A stretch of 64,000 nt of DNA, taken from Sphingomonas kaistensis. GTDB lineage: Bacteria > Pseudomonadota > Alphaproteobacteria > Sphingomonadales > Sphingomonadaceae. The stretch is from NCBI RefSeq assembly GCF_011927725.1, contig NZ_JAATJC010000001.1, positions 1,681,001 through 1,745,000 of the forward strand. The letters run 5' to 3'. The notes beneath the pieces are model-generated. The model searched no databases, had not been told where the DNA came from, and saw only the letters and a program-made list of their open reading frames with translations. Positions 35,115 to 45,608 of this stretch are shown here, in pieces (position 1 is the stretch's first letter; each line of letters opens with the position of its first letter). A program made the translations under genes and the position numbers.

Positions 35115-36074
35115 TCAGGCCGAGCAGCTCGCGCCGCCGAGTACGCAGAAGCGCGCGCAATGGGGATGGTTGAGGCTGACCGGCCGGCTCGCCTCGGCCA
35201 GCGTCTCGCCCATGGTGAATTGGGGATCGTAGGGGATGAGGGTGCAGGCGGCGACCACCGGCCGTGCCTCGCCCTTGCGCTTCACCACCATCCGGCTCGA
35301 CGCGCACATGATGCTGTCGGGCGACTTGCCGAGAATGTCCCAGCAGGCGGTGGTGATCTCGGGCACGTCGGCGGCGGCGTCCATCTCGGGGAACAGCACC
35401 ATCGCCGCGGGGTCGAAGGCGTCGATCATGAAGCCCTCGTCCGCAAACAGCGCGGCATAGCCTGCGCGGGCCTGCGCCAGATCCTCGCCCGGCAACTGGC
35501 GGCCGGCGATGGCGAGGCGAAAGCCGTGGTCGTTCAGCCACCGCACTCCGGCGATCGCCTTGTCCCAGGTCCCGATCCCGCGCTCCGCCTCGTGGATGAC
35601 CTTGCTGTAATGGTCGAGGCTGACGCGCATCGTCAGCCGCGCGCCACGCTCGGCCCGAAGCGCCAGCAAGGGCTCCTCGAACCGCCGCATCGGCCGCATC
35701 GCGTTGGTCAGCACCAGCACGTCGAACCTGCGGGTCAGCGCCGCGTCGAGCATCGCGATCATGTCCGGGTTCATGAAGGGCTCGCCGCCGGTGAAGCCGA
35801 TCTCGCGCGTGCCGAGCGCCAGCGCCTCGTCCAGATAGGCCTCGGCCTCGGCAAGGCTGATGTAGACCAATGCGTCGTTGCGCGGAGAGCTTTCGATGTA
35901 GCAGGTGCGGCAGGCGAGATTGCACAGGGTGCCGGTGTTGATCCACAGGGTCGAGAGGCCGGTCATCGCCACCTGCGCGCGAGGCTCGCCCGCCGCCGTC
36001 ACCAGCGGATCGCGGAACTTGGCCTGATCGAGCAGACGGAGGTGCGCCGCGGCGAAGGGGCTGAGGTCGTTCAC
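35115..36074 (-). CDS. Radical SAM protein with C-terminal cysteine motif
   Basis: 319 residues from GTG 36074, ten bases after the msrA stop. The cluster motif CNLACRTC gives Cys51, Cys55 and Cys58, followed by FTGGEPFMNPD (SAM contact). The C-terminus has more cysteines: Cys277 and the run Cys306, Cys310, Cys317 (HCARFCVLGGASC), which look like a SPASM/twitch-type auxiliary iron-sulfur site. It lacks the selenodomain of ArsS. It is followed by the TIGR04283 transferase, so a role in making a modified sugar or nucleoside is likely. The substrate cannot be read from the sequence. Confidence 0.85.
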   Translation of the reverse strand: MNDLSPFAAAHLRLLDQAKFRDPLVTAAGEPRAQVAMTGLSTLWINTGTLCNLACRTCYIESSPRNDALVYISLAEAEAYLDEALALGTREIGFTGGEPFMNPDMIAMLDAALTRRFDVLVLTNAMRPMRRFEEPLLALRAERGARLTMRVSLDHYSKVIHEAERGIGTWDKAIAGVRWLNDHGFRLAIAGRQLPGEDLAQARAGYAALFADEGFMIDAFDPAAMVLFPEMDAAADVPEITTACWDILGKSPDSIMCASSRMVVKRKGEARPVVAACTLIPYDPQFTMGETLAEASRPVSLNHPHCARFCVLGGASCSA

Positions 36075-36084
36075 CGCGGCGAGC

Positions 36085-36702
36085 TTACTTGCCGCCCCAC
36101 ACTTCCGCCAGCCGCGCATCCCGCCCGCAGTTGGTGCGGTAGAACTTGTAGCGGATCGGGTTCTTCTTGTAATAATCTTGGTGATAGTCCTCGGCCGGGG
36201 TGAAGGTGCTGGCCGGAAGCACCAACGTCGCCACCGGCTTCTTCAGTTGCTGGGCGGTGCGGGCCTTGGCCGCCTCGGCGATGCTTTTCTCCCGCGCATT
36301 GGCGACGAAGATGGCCGAGCGATACTGATAGCCGCGGTCGCAGAAGCTGCCTCCGGAATCGAGCGGATCGATGGTACGCATGAAGCGCAAGGCCAGTTCG
36401 GCATAGCTGGTCCTGGCCGGGTCGTAGGTGACCCGAACCGCCTCGATATGGCCGGTGTTGCCGGCGGAAACCTGCTCGTAGGTCGGATTGCGGGTGGTCC
36501 CGCCGGTGTAGCCCGACACGGTGGAGAGGACGCCCGGCATCTTGTCGAAGTCGGATTCGGTGCACCAGAAACAGCCTCCGGCGAACACCGCTGTGGCCCG
36601 CTGGTTGCCGGTCGCAGGCGCTGCGGGAGACGGCTCGCTGCTGCACGCCGCCAGCAGTGCGGCCAGCCCGGCGGCGGCGAGGAGGCGATGGTCAGGCCGC
36701 AC
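36085..36702 (-). CDS. msrA: Lipoprotein peptide methionine sulfoxide reductase MsrA
   Basis: 205 residues. The N-terminus is a lipoprotein signal with lipobox LAAC (Cys20), so the protein is likely anchored in the envelope, unlike the usual cytoplasmic MsrA. The catalytic GCFWC motif has Cys44, with SGYTGG, YDP and GSFCDRGYQYRSAIF following. It reduces the S-epimer of methionine sulfoxide in damaged proteins. It overlaps msrB by 11 bp, and the radical SAM gene follows. Confidence 0.93.
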   Translation of the reverse strand: MRPDHRLLAAAGLAALLAACSSEPSPAAPATGNQRATAVFAGGCFWCTESDFDKMPGVLSTVSGYTGGTTRNPTYEQVSAGNTGHIEAVRVTYDPARTSYAELALRFMRTIDPLDSGGSFCDRGYQYRSAIFVANAREKSIAEAAKARTAQQLKKPVATLVLPASTFTPAEDYHQDYYKKNPIRYKFYRTNCGRDARLAEVWGGK

Positions 36703-37177
36703 GGAAGGTCATCGCCGCGCCGTTCATGCAATAGCGCTTGCCGGTCGGTTTCGGCCCATCGTCGAACACGTGGCCAAGGTGCCCGCCGCAGCGGCGGCAA
36801 TGGACTTCGGTCCGCTTGAAGGGGCCAAAGCCGTCAGGGCGCGTGCGGATCGAGTTGGCGATCGGCGCGAAGAAGCTCGGCCAGCCGGTACCGCTCTCGA
36901 ATTTCGTCTCGGAGCGATAGACCGGAAGCGCGCATCCGGCGCAGGCGTAGATACCGCGCCGCTTCTCGGCGTTGAGCGGGCTGGAACGCGGACGCTCGGT
37001 GCTCTGCTCGCGAAGGACCGCAAAGCGCTCGGGCGGAAGGATGCGGCGCCATTCCTCCTTGCTCTTGGTGATCTCGAAGCTTTCCTTCGCCTCGCTCGGC
37101 CCGCACCCGATCAGCATGCTGCCGAGCGCTGTCAGTGAACCGCCAAGGAAGCCGCGCTTCGTCATGTTCGTGTCCAT
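36692..37177 (-). CDS. msrB: Exported peptide methionine sulfoxide reductase MsrB
   Basis: 161 residues from ATG 37177; an ATG four codons later is also possible. The start TKRGFLGGSLTALGSMLIGC looks like a Tat-type or Sec lipoprotein signal, with lipobox LIGC at Cys25. The MsrB domain has the zinc-binding pairs CAGC and CRRC, SGTGWPSF, GGHLGHVFDDG and the catalytic RYCMNGAAMTF. It reduces the R-epimer of methionine sulfoxide. Together with msrA it forms an envelope repair pair, divergent from the VTT/FAD fusion gene across 92 bases. Confidence 0.92.
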   Translation of the reverse strand: MDTNMTKRGFLGGSLTALGSMLIGCGPSEAKESFEITKSKEEWRRILPPERFAVLREQSTERPRSSPLNAEKRRGIYACAGCALPVYRSETKFESGTGWPSFFAPIANSIRTRPDGFGPFKRTEVHCRRCGGHLGHVFDDGPKPTGKRYCMNGAAMTFRAA

Positions 37178-37269
37178 GTGCCTTTTGCCTTGCTTGACCT
37201 GCCCCCACTTACGATGCCCAACACGGGAACATACGGACGTGGCGAAGGCCTGGATGCCGGACCGCAAAG

Positions 37270-39501
37270 ATGGGGAGCAGCAGCGCTTATGCCAACCGAC
37301 AGGAACAGGACCTCGCCGGCCACCTTGACGAGCTTGACGAGCGCGCGCGGGTGAGTCGTTCCACCGCCGGTAAATTCGCGCTGTTCGCCCTGCTGGCCGC
37401 GGCGATCGCGGCCTTCTTCCTATTCGACCTTGGCGCCTACCTCACCCTCGACAACCTGAAGGCGCAGCAGGCCGGCCTTGCCGCGCTGCTTGCGGACCGG
37501 CCACTTCAGGTGATCGGCGGCTTCTTCCTGGTCTATGTCGCCGCCACCGCGCTGTCGTTGCCCGGCGCCGCCATCCTGACGCTGGCGGCGGGCGCGATCT
37601 TCGGTCTGTGGCTGGGTACGCTGATCGTCTCCTTCGCCTCCGCGATCGGGGCGAGCCTGGCGTTTCTCTCCTCGCGCTACCTGCTACGCGACTGGGTCAA
37701 GGCGCGGTTCGGCCGGCGGATCGCGGCAATCGATCGCGGGGTGGAGCAGGACGGCGCCTTTTACCTGCTGACATTGCGGCTGATCCCCGCTTTTCCGTTC
37801 TTCCTGATCAACCTGGCGATGGGCCTGACGGCGATGAAGCTGCCGGTATTTTACCTCGTCAGCCAGGTCGGCATGCTGCTCGGCACCTTGGTGTTCGTGA
37901 ACGCCGGAACGCAGCTCGCGGCCATCTCCAGCACGTCGGACATCCTGTCGCCGGCGCTGATCGGCTCGTTCGTCCTGCTCGGCCTGTTTCCGCTCGTCGC
38001 CAGGTGGATGCTGGGGCTGGTCAAGCAGCGCCGACTGTACCGCCGGTGGAAACGACCGCGCCGGTTCGACCGCAACCTGGTGGTGATCGGGGGCGGGGCG
38101 GGCGGACTGGTCACCGCCTACATCGCCGCGACGGTCAGGGCGAAGGTGACGCTGGTCGAAGCAGGCAAGATGGGCGGCGACTGCCTCAACACCGGTTGCG
38201 TTCCGTCCAAGGCCCTGATCCGCAGCGCCCGCGCCGCACACGAGCTACGCCATGCGCAGGATTACGGCTTGAAGGGCGGCGAGCCGACGGTCGACTTTTC
38301 CGCCGTCATGCGTCGGATCGGGGAGGTGATCACCACCATCGAGCCTGCCGACAGCGTCGAGCGGTACACCGGGCTCGGGGTCGATGTGCGCCTCGGCCAT
38401 GCGATGATCCTCGACCCCTGGACGGTGGAGATCGCCGACGGAGAGGGCCGGACCAGCCGGCTGACCACCCGCTCAATCGTCATTGCCGCAGGCGGGGCGC
38501 CGTTCGTGCCCGACCTGCCCGGCGTGAAGGAAGCCGGCGTCCTGACCAGCGAAACGATGTGGGACGCGCTTGCCCGGCGCGACAGCGTGCCGGGGCGGAT
38601 GGTGATTGTCGGCGGCGGTCCGATCGGGACCGAGATGGCGCAGGCCTTTGCCCGGCTCGGCAGCCAGGTGACGCTGGTCGAAGGCGGCGAACGCATCCTC
38701 CCCAAGGATGACCTCGAAGCCTCGGCGCTGGTTCTCGACACCCTTCGCCGCGAGGGCGTCACAATTCTGCTCGGCCACAAGGCGCTGCGCTGCGAGGGAA
38801 AGAGCCTGGTGGTCGAGGCCGACGGCGCCGAGACCTCGCTACCCTTCGACGAGATCGTGATGGCGGTGGGCCGGCGTGCCCGGCTCAAGGGCTATGGGCT
38901 GGAAGCGCTCGGCATCGACACCGACCAGCCATTGGTGCTGAGCGACAAGCTGCAGACCGTCCTCCCCAACATCTATGCCGCGGGCGATGTCGTCGGCTCC
39001 TACCAGTTCACCCACGTCGCGGCGCACCAGGCCTGGTTTGCCGCGGTGAATGCGCTGTTCGGCACCTTCAAGTCTTTCAAGGTCGATTATCGCGTCATCC
39101 CCTGGACCACCTTTACCGACCCCGAAGTGGCGCAGGTCGGGCATACCGAAGCAACTGCCGCCAAGGAGGGCATCGCTTATGAGGTGGTGCGCTTCCCGCT
39201 CGACCACCTCGACCGCGCGGTGGCGGAAGGGGCGCGTTCGGGCTTCGTCAAATTGCTGGTGGTTCCGGGCAAGGACCGCATCCTCGGCGTCACCATCGTC
39301 GCGGCCGGGGCCGGGGAGATGCTGGCCGAATATGTGCTGGCGATGAAGCACGGCATCGGCCTCAACAAGATGCTCGGCACCATCCACGCCTATCCGACGA
39401 TGACCGAGGCCAACAAATATGCCGCCGGCGAATGGAAAAAGGCGCATAAGCCGGAAGCGCTGCTGAACTGGGTCGAGCGCTTCCACGGCTGGCGGCGCTA
39501 G
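37270..39501 (+). CDS. VTT-domain membrane protein fused to an FAD pyridine-nucleotide disulfide oxidoreductase
   Basis: 743 residues. Residues about 35-255 are a TVP38/TMEM64 (VTT) membrane domain with LSLPGAAILTLAAGAIFG and RLIPAFPFFLINLAMG. Residues about 270-743 are a mercuric reductase/lipoamide dehydrogenase-like domain: FAD motif LVVIGGGAGG, redox-active CLNTGC (Cys305 and Cys310), NAD(P)H motif IVGGGPIGTEMAQ, a second FAD segment IYAAGDVVGSYQFTHVAAHQA, and the dimer domain with His in TIHAYPTMTE. It probably moves electrons at the membrane. It stands divergent from exported msrA/msrB. Confidence 0.9.
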   Translation: MGSSSAYANRQEQDLAGHLDELDERARVSRSTAGKFALFALLAAAIAAFFLFDLGAYLTLDNLKAQQAGLAALLADRPLQVIGGFFLVYVAATALSLPGAAILTLAAGAIFGLWLGTLIVSFASAIGASLAFLSSRYLLRDWVKARFGRRIAAIDRGVEQDGAFYLLTLRLIPAFPFFLINLAMGLTAMKLPVFYLVSQVGMLLGTLVFVNAGTQLAAISSTSDILSPALIGSFVLLGLFPLVARWMLGLVKQRRLYRRWKRPRRFDRNLVVIGGGAGGLVTAYIAATVRAKVTLVEAGKMGGDCLNTGCVPSKALIRSARAAHELRHAQDYGLKGGEPTVDFSAVMRRIGEVITTIEPADSVERYTGLGVDVRLGHAMILDPWTVEIADGEGRTSRLTTRSIVIAAGGAPFVPDLPGVKEAGVLTSETMWDALARRDSVPGRMVIVGGGPIGTEMAQAFARLGSQVTLVEGGERILPKDDLEASALVLDTLRREGVTILLGHKALRCEGKSLVVEADGAETSLPFDEIVMAVGRRARLKGYGLEALGIDTDQPLVLSDKLQTVLPNIYAAGDVVGSYQFTHVAAHQAWFAAVNALFGTFKSFKVDYRVIPWTTFTDPEVAQVGHTEATAAKEGIAYEVVRFPLDHLDRAVAEGARSGFVKLLVVPGKDRILGVTIVAAGAGEMLAEYVLAMKHGIGLNKMLGTIHAYPTMTEANKYAAGEWKKAHKPEALLNWVERFHGWRR

Positions 39502-39532
39502 CGGGTCGGCACCGGCCCGCCCGACGCGCCCG

Positions 39533-40360
39533 TCAGCTGAACACCTCGGCCAGTTCACCCGCGCCGCCGCCTTCCTGGGCGTCGCGCAGTTCGACGAACA
39601 GCGACGGCTGGATCGTCGCCCACAGCAGACCAAAGGCCAGGCCACTGATTGCCGTCGCGATCAATGCCAGTGCCGAGCCCGATTCCCGCTCGCTGAAAAA
39701 GCTGACCTCGCCGGTCGTGAAGCCGATCAGGGCGAACACGGCAGTGATCAGATAATAGGTGATCAGGACCACCAGCAGCAGCCCGAAGATCTTCCAGCGG
39801 TGGCCCTTGGTCAGTTGCTGGCTGCGGTCGAAGGCGTTGATGATTCCGGTGCGCTCTTCGACGAGGGCGGGCGTGGCGACCGACCACATGCAGATCAGCA
39901 TGAGGCCCGGGATCACCAGCAACAAAAGTCCCAGGACAAGCCCGAACCACCAGAGGATGGTCAGGAATACGATCGGAATGGTGAAGCGCAGGCCTTCGCT
40001 GAGGCACTGGCCAAGCGTCGGGTGACGGCCTTCATGGGCCGTGATCAGGCCGCGGGTAATCACCGCCTGCATCAGGCTGTTGAGGATGAAGCTGAGGATG
40101 ACGAGGAAGAACTGGACCGCAAGAAAGCCGGACATGGCTGCGGTACTGCGGCTACCGCTGTCACCAAGCTGGCTTGCCATGAATAGTTGCGAGAGGACGG
40201 CGGGAAGTGCCCCGAACAAAGTAGCTGATCCGAACGTAAGCAGCGGATATTTCGCCATGAACGAGAATGCTCGCGAGAAGATGCGGCCGATCGACACTGT
40301 CCCGCCGCCTGCGAATTCATTTGCAACCGTTGCCACGCCACTAATCTCCCCTGCGTTCAT
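39533..40360 (-). CDS. Multi-pass membrane protein of unknown function, divergent from the MoxR cluster
   Basis: From ATG 40360 it has 275 residues; an ATG at 40411 gives 292. After a 20-residue N-terminal part (VSIGRIFSRAFSFMAKYPLL) come six hydrophobic helices. LVEERTGIINAFDRSQQLTKGHRWKIFGLLLVV is typical of the glycerophosphodiester phosphodiesterase membrane-domain/YciC-like families. No catalytic motif is seen. It is divergent from the DUF4129-MoxR unit over about 105 bases and may belong to the same system. Confidence 0.75.
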   Translation of the reverse strand: MNAGEISGVATVANEFAGGGTVSIGRIFSRAFSFMAKYPLLTFGSATLFGALPAVLSQLFMASQLGDSGSRSTAAMSGFLAVQFFLVILSFILNSLMQAVITRGLITAHEGRHPTLGQCLSEGLRFTIPIVFLTILWWFGLVLGLLLLVIPGLMLICMWSVATPALVEERTGIINAFDRSQQLTKGHRWKIFGLLLVVLITYYLITAVFALIGFTTGEVSFFSERESGSALALIATAISGLAFGLLWATIQPSLFVELRDAQEGGGAGELAEVFS

Positions 40361-40464
40361 TTGAGAGTGTGCGTTGGCGTAAGGCCAGTGTCCAGTATTA
40401 ACGGCTTGCATGGACCAGCGCGCCGCTCCATGCTTCCTTTCATCGAAGGGACTGGCGTCGACAC

Positions 40465-41154
40465 GTGGCAGAGAAGAGTTCGGCGCAGCAATTTGATCAG
40501 GCGTGGGGGTCGCTGAAGGCGGATCGCACCGTCCAGTTCGATTTCATCAAGACCCCCGCCGAACCCAAGCCCCCCGAATGGCTGGAGGCGATCGGACGCT
40601 TCTTCGAAGGGATACTGAGGGCGATCGGGCGGGCCCTGCAGTGGCTCTTCAGCTGGATGCCCGACGCGCCCTATGCCCGCTTCGTCCTCGGGACCTTGCT
40701 CGTGATCGGCGTGGCCTTGCTGGTCTGGCTGATCGTCGATCGCCTTCGCCATGACGAGTGGAGGCTGCCCTGGCGCCGACGCGAGGGCGAGGCCGCGGAA
40801 GTCGTGGCCGGGGACGTCGCCTGGCTTCCGGAGGAGATGCCGGCCCGGGCCTGGCTCGAGGAAGCCGAAGCGCTTGCCCGGCAGGGACGCTTCGCCGAAG
40901 CGGTGCACTGCCTGTTGCTGCGATCGGTCGAAGACATGGCGCGGCGCCGGCCCGACGCGGTTCGTCCCGGCCTCACCAGCCGCGAACTTGCCCGCTCGGA
41001 GCTGTTGACCGAACACGCCCGGCCGCTGTTCGCCGGCCTCGCCCGGACGGTCGAGGACAGCCTGTTCGGCGGTCGCCCGGTCGGCGAGCCACGCTGGCAC
41101 GAAGCGCGCGAGGCCTATGGCAGCTTCGCCCTGCCGGAAACTTGGCGGGCATGA
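40465..41154 (+). CDS. DUF4129 membrane protein (MoxR cluster)
   Basis: 229 residues from GTG 40465. A single membrane helix (FVLGTLLVIGVALLVWLIVDRL, about residues 72-94) follows an amphipathic N-terminal part. The cytoplasmic C-terminal half is the DUF4129 domain: ARAWLEEAEALARQGRFAEAVHCLLLRSVEDMARR, and REAYGSFALPETW at the end. The stop overlaps the next start (ATGA). It is the first gene of six overlapping genes. Function unknown. Confidence 0.85.
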   Translation: MAEKSSAQQFDQAWGSLKADRTVQFDFIKTPAEPKPPEWLEAIGRFFEGILRAIGRALQWLFSWMPDAPYARFVLGTLLVIGVALLVWLIVDRLRHDEWRLPWRRREGEAAEVVAGDVAWLPEEMPARAWLEEAEALARQGRFAEAVHCLLLRSVEDMARRRPDAVRPGLTSRELARSELLTEHARPLFAGLARTVEDSLFGGRPVGEPRWHEAREAYGSFALPETWRA

Positions 41155-42355
41155 GCGGCGACGCCGTCAGCGACCGCAGCGGCCCGTTCCGGCAGCGCTT
41201 CATGCTGCTGCTGGCGGGGCTTGGCGTGCTCGCCTTCGTCCTCAGCCTGGTGCTCGGCGCCTATGCCCCCAACCTCAGGTCCGGCAAGGATGGCGGGACC
41301 CACGCCCTGAGCAACGCAGTGATCGGGTTTAGCGGGATCGTCGCGCTTGCCGAGGCGACCGGGCGCGGGCCGGTCCTGGTCCGCAACGATCGCGACATTG
41401 GCAGCGAAGACTTGGTCGTCGTCACCCCGCCCAACGGCGCGACGCCGCTCGGCAACATCCTCGAGGCGCGCGGGGCAAGGGCGACGCTGATCGTGATGCC
41501 CAAATGGGAGGTCAAGCCGCGCCAGTCGCCCAAGGGCTGGGTGACGGTTGACCGCCTGCTACCGACCGGCCTGATCGACAACGTCCTCGCTCCCCAGCAC
41601 CCGGTCAAGCTCATGCGCCGTCGCTCCGACCGCCGGCCGCTGCGGAGCACGTCCCCGCTGCTTTCCTCGGTCGCGGGGCTGCGCGAACCGGCCACGGTGC
41701 AAAGCTTTTCCGGTCCGGGGATCCAGCCGATGCTGATCGACAGCCTCGGGCAGACGGTCCTCGGCAAGGTCGGCGGCGGCAATCTCTACCTGCTGTCGGA
41801 TCCCGACCTCCTCAACAATCATGGGATGGTCGACAAGGCGCAGGCCGCCGCCGCGTTGCGCCTGCTCGACGACCTCAACAGCACCAATGCGGAAGGGATC
41901 GTCTTCGACCTGTCGGCCAACGGCTTCGGCGGCACCCGCAATCCCTTGCAACTGCTGTTCGGTCCGCCGTTCCTCGGCATGACCTTGATCATCTTCGTCG
42001 CGCTGCTGCTTGCCGGGTGGCAGGCGATCGTGCGCTTCGGTTCGCCGCGGCTTCCGGTCCGAGCGATCGGCTTCGGCAAGGCGGCCCTGATCGAGAATAG
42101 CGCCGCACTGATCCGCAAGGCGGGCCGCGAGGCGCGCTTCGGGGGCCGCTACGCCGACCTGGTGCGCGACCAGGCCGCGGCACTGTTCCGGCTGCCTGCA
42201 CAACTGGCGCCGGCGGAGCTCGACGCCACGCTGGACCGGCTGCGGCCCGACCGACCCTTTTCCGATCTGGCGCGCGCAGTCGAGGACGCGCGCACCCGTC
42301 ATGAACTTACGGTGGCAGCCAGGGCGCTGAACCGCTGGCTGCAGGAGACGAGAAC

Positions 42356-42359
<4 letters not shown>
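41151..42359 (+). CDS. DUF4350 membrane protein (MoxR cluster)
   Basis: 402 residues from ATG 41151. One N-terminal helix ([22 protein letters not shown]) and one near residue 275-295 ([20 protein letters not shown]) flank an extracytoplasmic Rossmann-like DUF4350 domain with [22 protein letters not shown], a motif also seen in GldG-type proteins. A cytoplasmic helical tail follows. The stop overlaps moxR (GTGA). It resembles a sensing or scaffold component; no enzyme motif is visible. Confidence 0.85.
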
Positions 42360-43308
<949 letters not shown>

Positions 43309-43312
<4 letters not shown>

Positions 43313-44613
43313 TCTATCCGACCCGCCGCGCAGTGCTGCTGGCGGCGAGCGGTGCCCTGGTGGCGCTGCTTGTCGCAGCGCTGGCGGCCGATCGCTGGTA
43401 TCTCGCGCTCGCCTGGCCGCTGGCGATCGCCGTGCTGGTCACGGTCGATGCCCTGCGCACCCGCGGCAACGTGGCGCTCGACCTCGCCTTACCCTCCAGT
43501 GCCTTCGTCGGCGAGGAGCGCATCGCCGAGGCCTCGGTCAAGCTCGCGTCGGGCGCGCGCCACGCCGAACTCGCGTTCGATCGCTCGCCCCTCGTCCACA
43601 TCCCCGATGAAGGCCGCACCACGCTGGAGCTGACGGAGGAGGGCGGCAAGGCGTCCCTGCCGATGTCGATGCTCCGCCGCGGCACCGCCCGGCTCGATCG
43701 CTTCTGGCTGCGCTGGCCGGGGCCGCTCGGGCTGGTCTGGCGGCAGCGGGAAGTGGTGCGCGACGACCGGGTCCACATCCTTCCCGACCTCCGTCCGGCG
43801 CAGCGCCACGGCATCCGCCTGTTCGAGCGGTTCGCGGTGGACGGCTCGATCAAGCAATTGCTGCGCGGGGAGGGCAGCGATTTCGATGCAATGGTCGAGT
43901 TTCGCTCGGGGATGGATCGCCGCTCGATCGACTGGAAGAGCAGCGCCCGCGCGACCAAGCTCCTCGCGCGGCTCTATCATGCCGAAAAGAACAACCAGAT
44001 CTGCTTCGCCATCGATTGCGGGCGGCAGATGTCCGAACCGGTGGCCGGCATGGCGCGGGTCGACCATATGATCGGCGCGGCGCTGCTGACCGGCTGGCTG
44101 GCGCTGCGCATCGGTGACCGCGTTGCGGTGTCCGCGTTCGACAGCCGTCCGCGGCTGAGCAGCGGGTTCGTCGCCGGGCCGCGTGCCTTCAGCGAACTGC
44201 AGCGGCTGGCGGCGGCGGTCGATTATGGCACCGACGAGACCAACTTCACGTTTGCGCTGACCGAGTTGAACGGCCGTCTCCACCGCCGAAGCCTGGTGAT
44301 CCTGTTCACCGAAATCACCGACCTCATCTCGGCCCGCTTCCTGCTGACGACGCTGCGGCTGATGATCAGGACCCACCTGGTGCTGGTCGTGATGCTGCGC
44401 GACGAGGAACTGGAAAGCCTCGCCACCGCTACCCCGCAAAGTGCCGAGGACGTCACCCGCGCGATCACCGCCACCTCGATCCTCAGGGAGCGCCAGGAGG
44501 TCATCGTCGAATTGCGCCGGCTGGGCGTGGACGTGCTCGAAGCCGGACATCACGACATCGCGCCGCGCATCGCCGAGGCCTATCTCGAGATCAAGCAAAG
44601 GGACCGATTGTGA
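43309..44613 (+). CDS. DUF58 protein with VWA-like domain (MoxR partner)
   Basis: 434 residues beginning at TTG 43309, which overlaps the moxR stop. Two N-terminal helices ([19 protein letters not shown]) are followed by an extracytoplasmic/cytoplasmic mixed part. The DUF58 signature [22 protein letters not shown] is near residue 200, followed by a VWA-like fold with FAIDCGRQM as the metal-binding-like segment (DxxR/M rather than DxSxS). DUF58 proteins commonly pair with MoxR ATPases. Confidence 0.88.
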
Positions 44614-45608
44614 ACGCGCCCCTGGTCAACGCCACCCGCTTCCGCGCCGAGCATGCGGCTGACTGGGAGAAGCTCGAATCCTTGGTCGAGCGGCTCGAGA
44701 AGAAGTCACTGCGGGCGCTCAGCGACGATGACCTGATCGAGCTTCCGCGCCTGTACCGGACCACCTTGTCGTCGTTGTCGGTCGCCCGCGACACCTCGCT
44801 CGACCGTGGGCTGCTGGCGTATCTCGAACAGCTCAGCACTCGGGCCTATTTCCAGATCTACGGCGTCCAGACCTCGCCCGCGAAGCAGGTCGTCCACTTC
44901 TTCGCGGTAGGCTGGCCCGAGGCGGTGCGCGCACTGTGGCGTGAGCTGTTGTTCTGCGTGGCCCTGACCACGCTTGCCGCTTTCGCCGCCTATTTCCTGA
45001 TCAGGGGCGACCCCGAATGGTTCTACGGGATCATTCCGCAGGGCCTTGCCGGGGGTCGCGATCCGTCGGCCAGCGCAAGCTTCCTGCGCAGCACCCTGTA
45101 TGACGATGGCGACGGCGCGCTGGGCGTGTTCGCGACCTTTCTGTTCACCCACAATTCGCAGGTCGCCATCTTCTCCTTCGCGCTCGGCTTCGCCCTGGCG
45201 GTGCCGACGATCCTGCTGATCGGCTACAATGGGCTGATGCTCGGCGCGTTTGTCGCGGTCTTCTCCGCGAAAGGGCTTGGGCCCAATCTGGCGGCGTGGC
45301 TGATGATCCATGGCACGACCGAAATCCTCGCCATCTGCATCGCCGGCGCGGCCGGCATCAGGATCGGCCTGTCGCTGGCCTTTCCCGGCGCGCTGACCCG
45401 GATGGAAGCGATGCTGGTGGCCGGGCGTCTTGCGGCCACCGCCATGCTCGGCACAGTGGTCATGCTCGCGGTCGCCGGACTGCTCGAGGGCATCGGCCGC
45501 CAGACCATCACCGACGACGGCCTGCGCATGCTGATCGGAAGCGCGGCGCTGGCCGGGTGGCTGGTCTATTTCTTCCTTCCCTCACGCTTCCGCCTTGGGC
45601 GTCGCTGA
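44610..45608 (+). CDS. SpoIIM-like (stage II sporulation M family) membrane protein
   Basis: 332 residues from GTG 44610, overlapping the DUF58 stop. A long N-terminal helical part ([20 protein letters not shown]) precedes five or six helices with the SpoIIM-type core [38 protein letters not shown] and [29 protein letters not shown]. This is not evidence of sporulation: the family is wide in non-sporulating bacteria next to MoxR genes and may be a transport component. Confidence 0.88.
   Translation: MNAPLVNATRFRAEHAADWEKLESLVERLEKKSLRALSDDDLIELPRLYRTTLSSLSVARDTSLDRGLLAYLEQLSTRAYFQIYGVQTSPAKQVVHFFAVGWPEAVRALWRELLFCVALTTLAAFAAYFLIRGDPEWFYGIIPQGLAGGRDPSASASFLRSTLYDDGDGALGVFATFLFTHNSQVAIFSFALGFALAVPTILLIGYNGLMLGAFVAVFSAKGLGPNLAAWLMIHGTTEILAICIAGAAGIRIGLSLAFPGALTRMEAMLVAGRLAATAMLGTVVMLAVAGLLEGIGRQTITDDGLRMLIGSAALAGWLVYFFLPSRFRLGRR

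Noticed and set aside
36692..39501. Mercury resistance locus
   Set aside because: The flavoprotein lacks the mercuric N-terminal domain and the C-terminal cysteine pair, and no merR, merT or merP gene is near.
44610..45608. Sign of sporulation from the SpoIIM-like protein
   Set aside because: The family is common in non-sporulating bacteria beside MoxR genes; no other sporulation gene is present.
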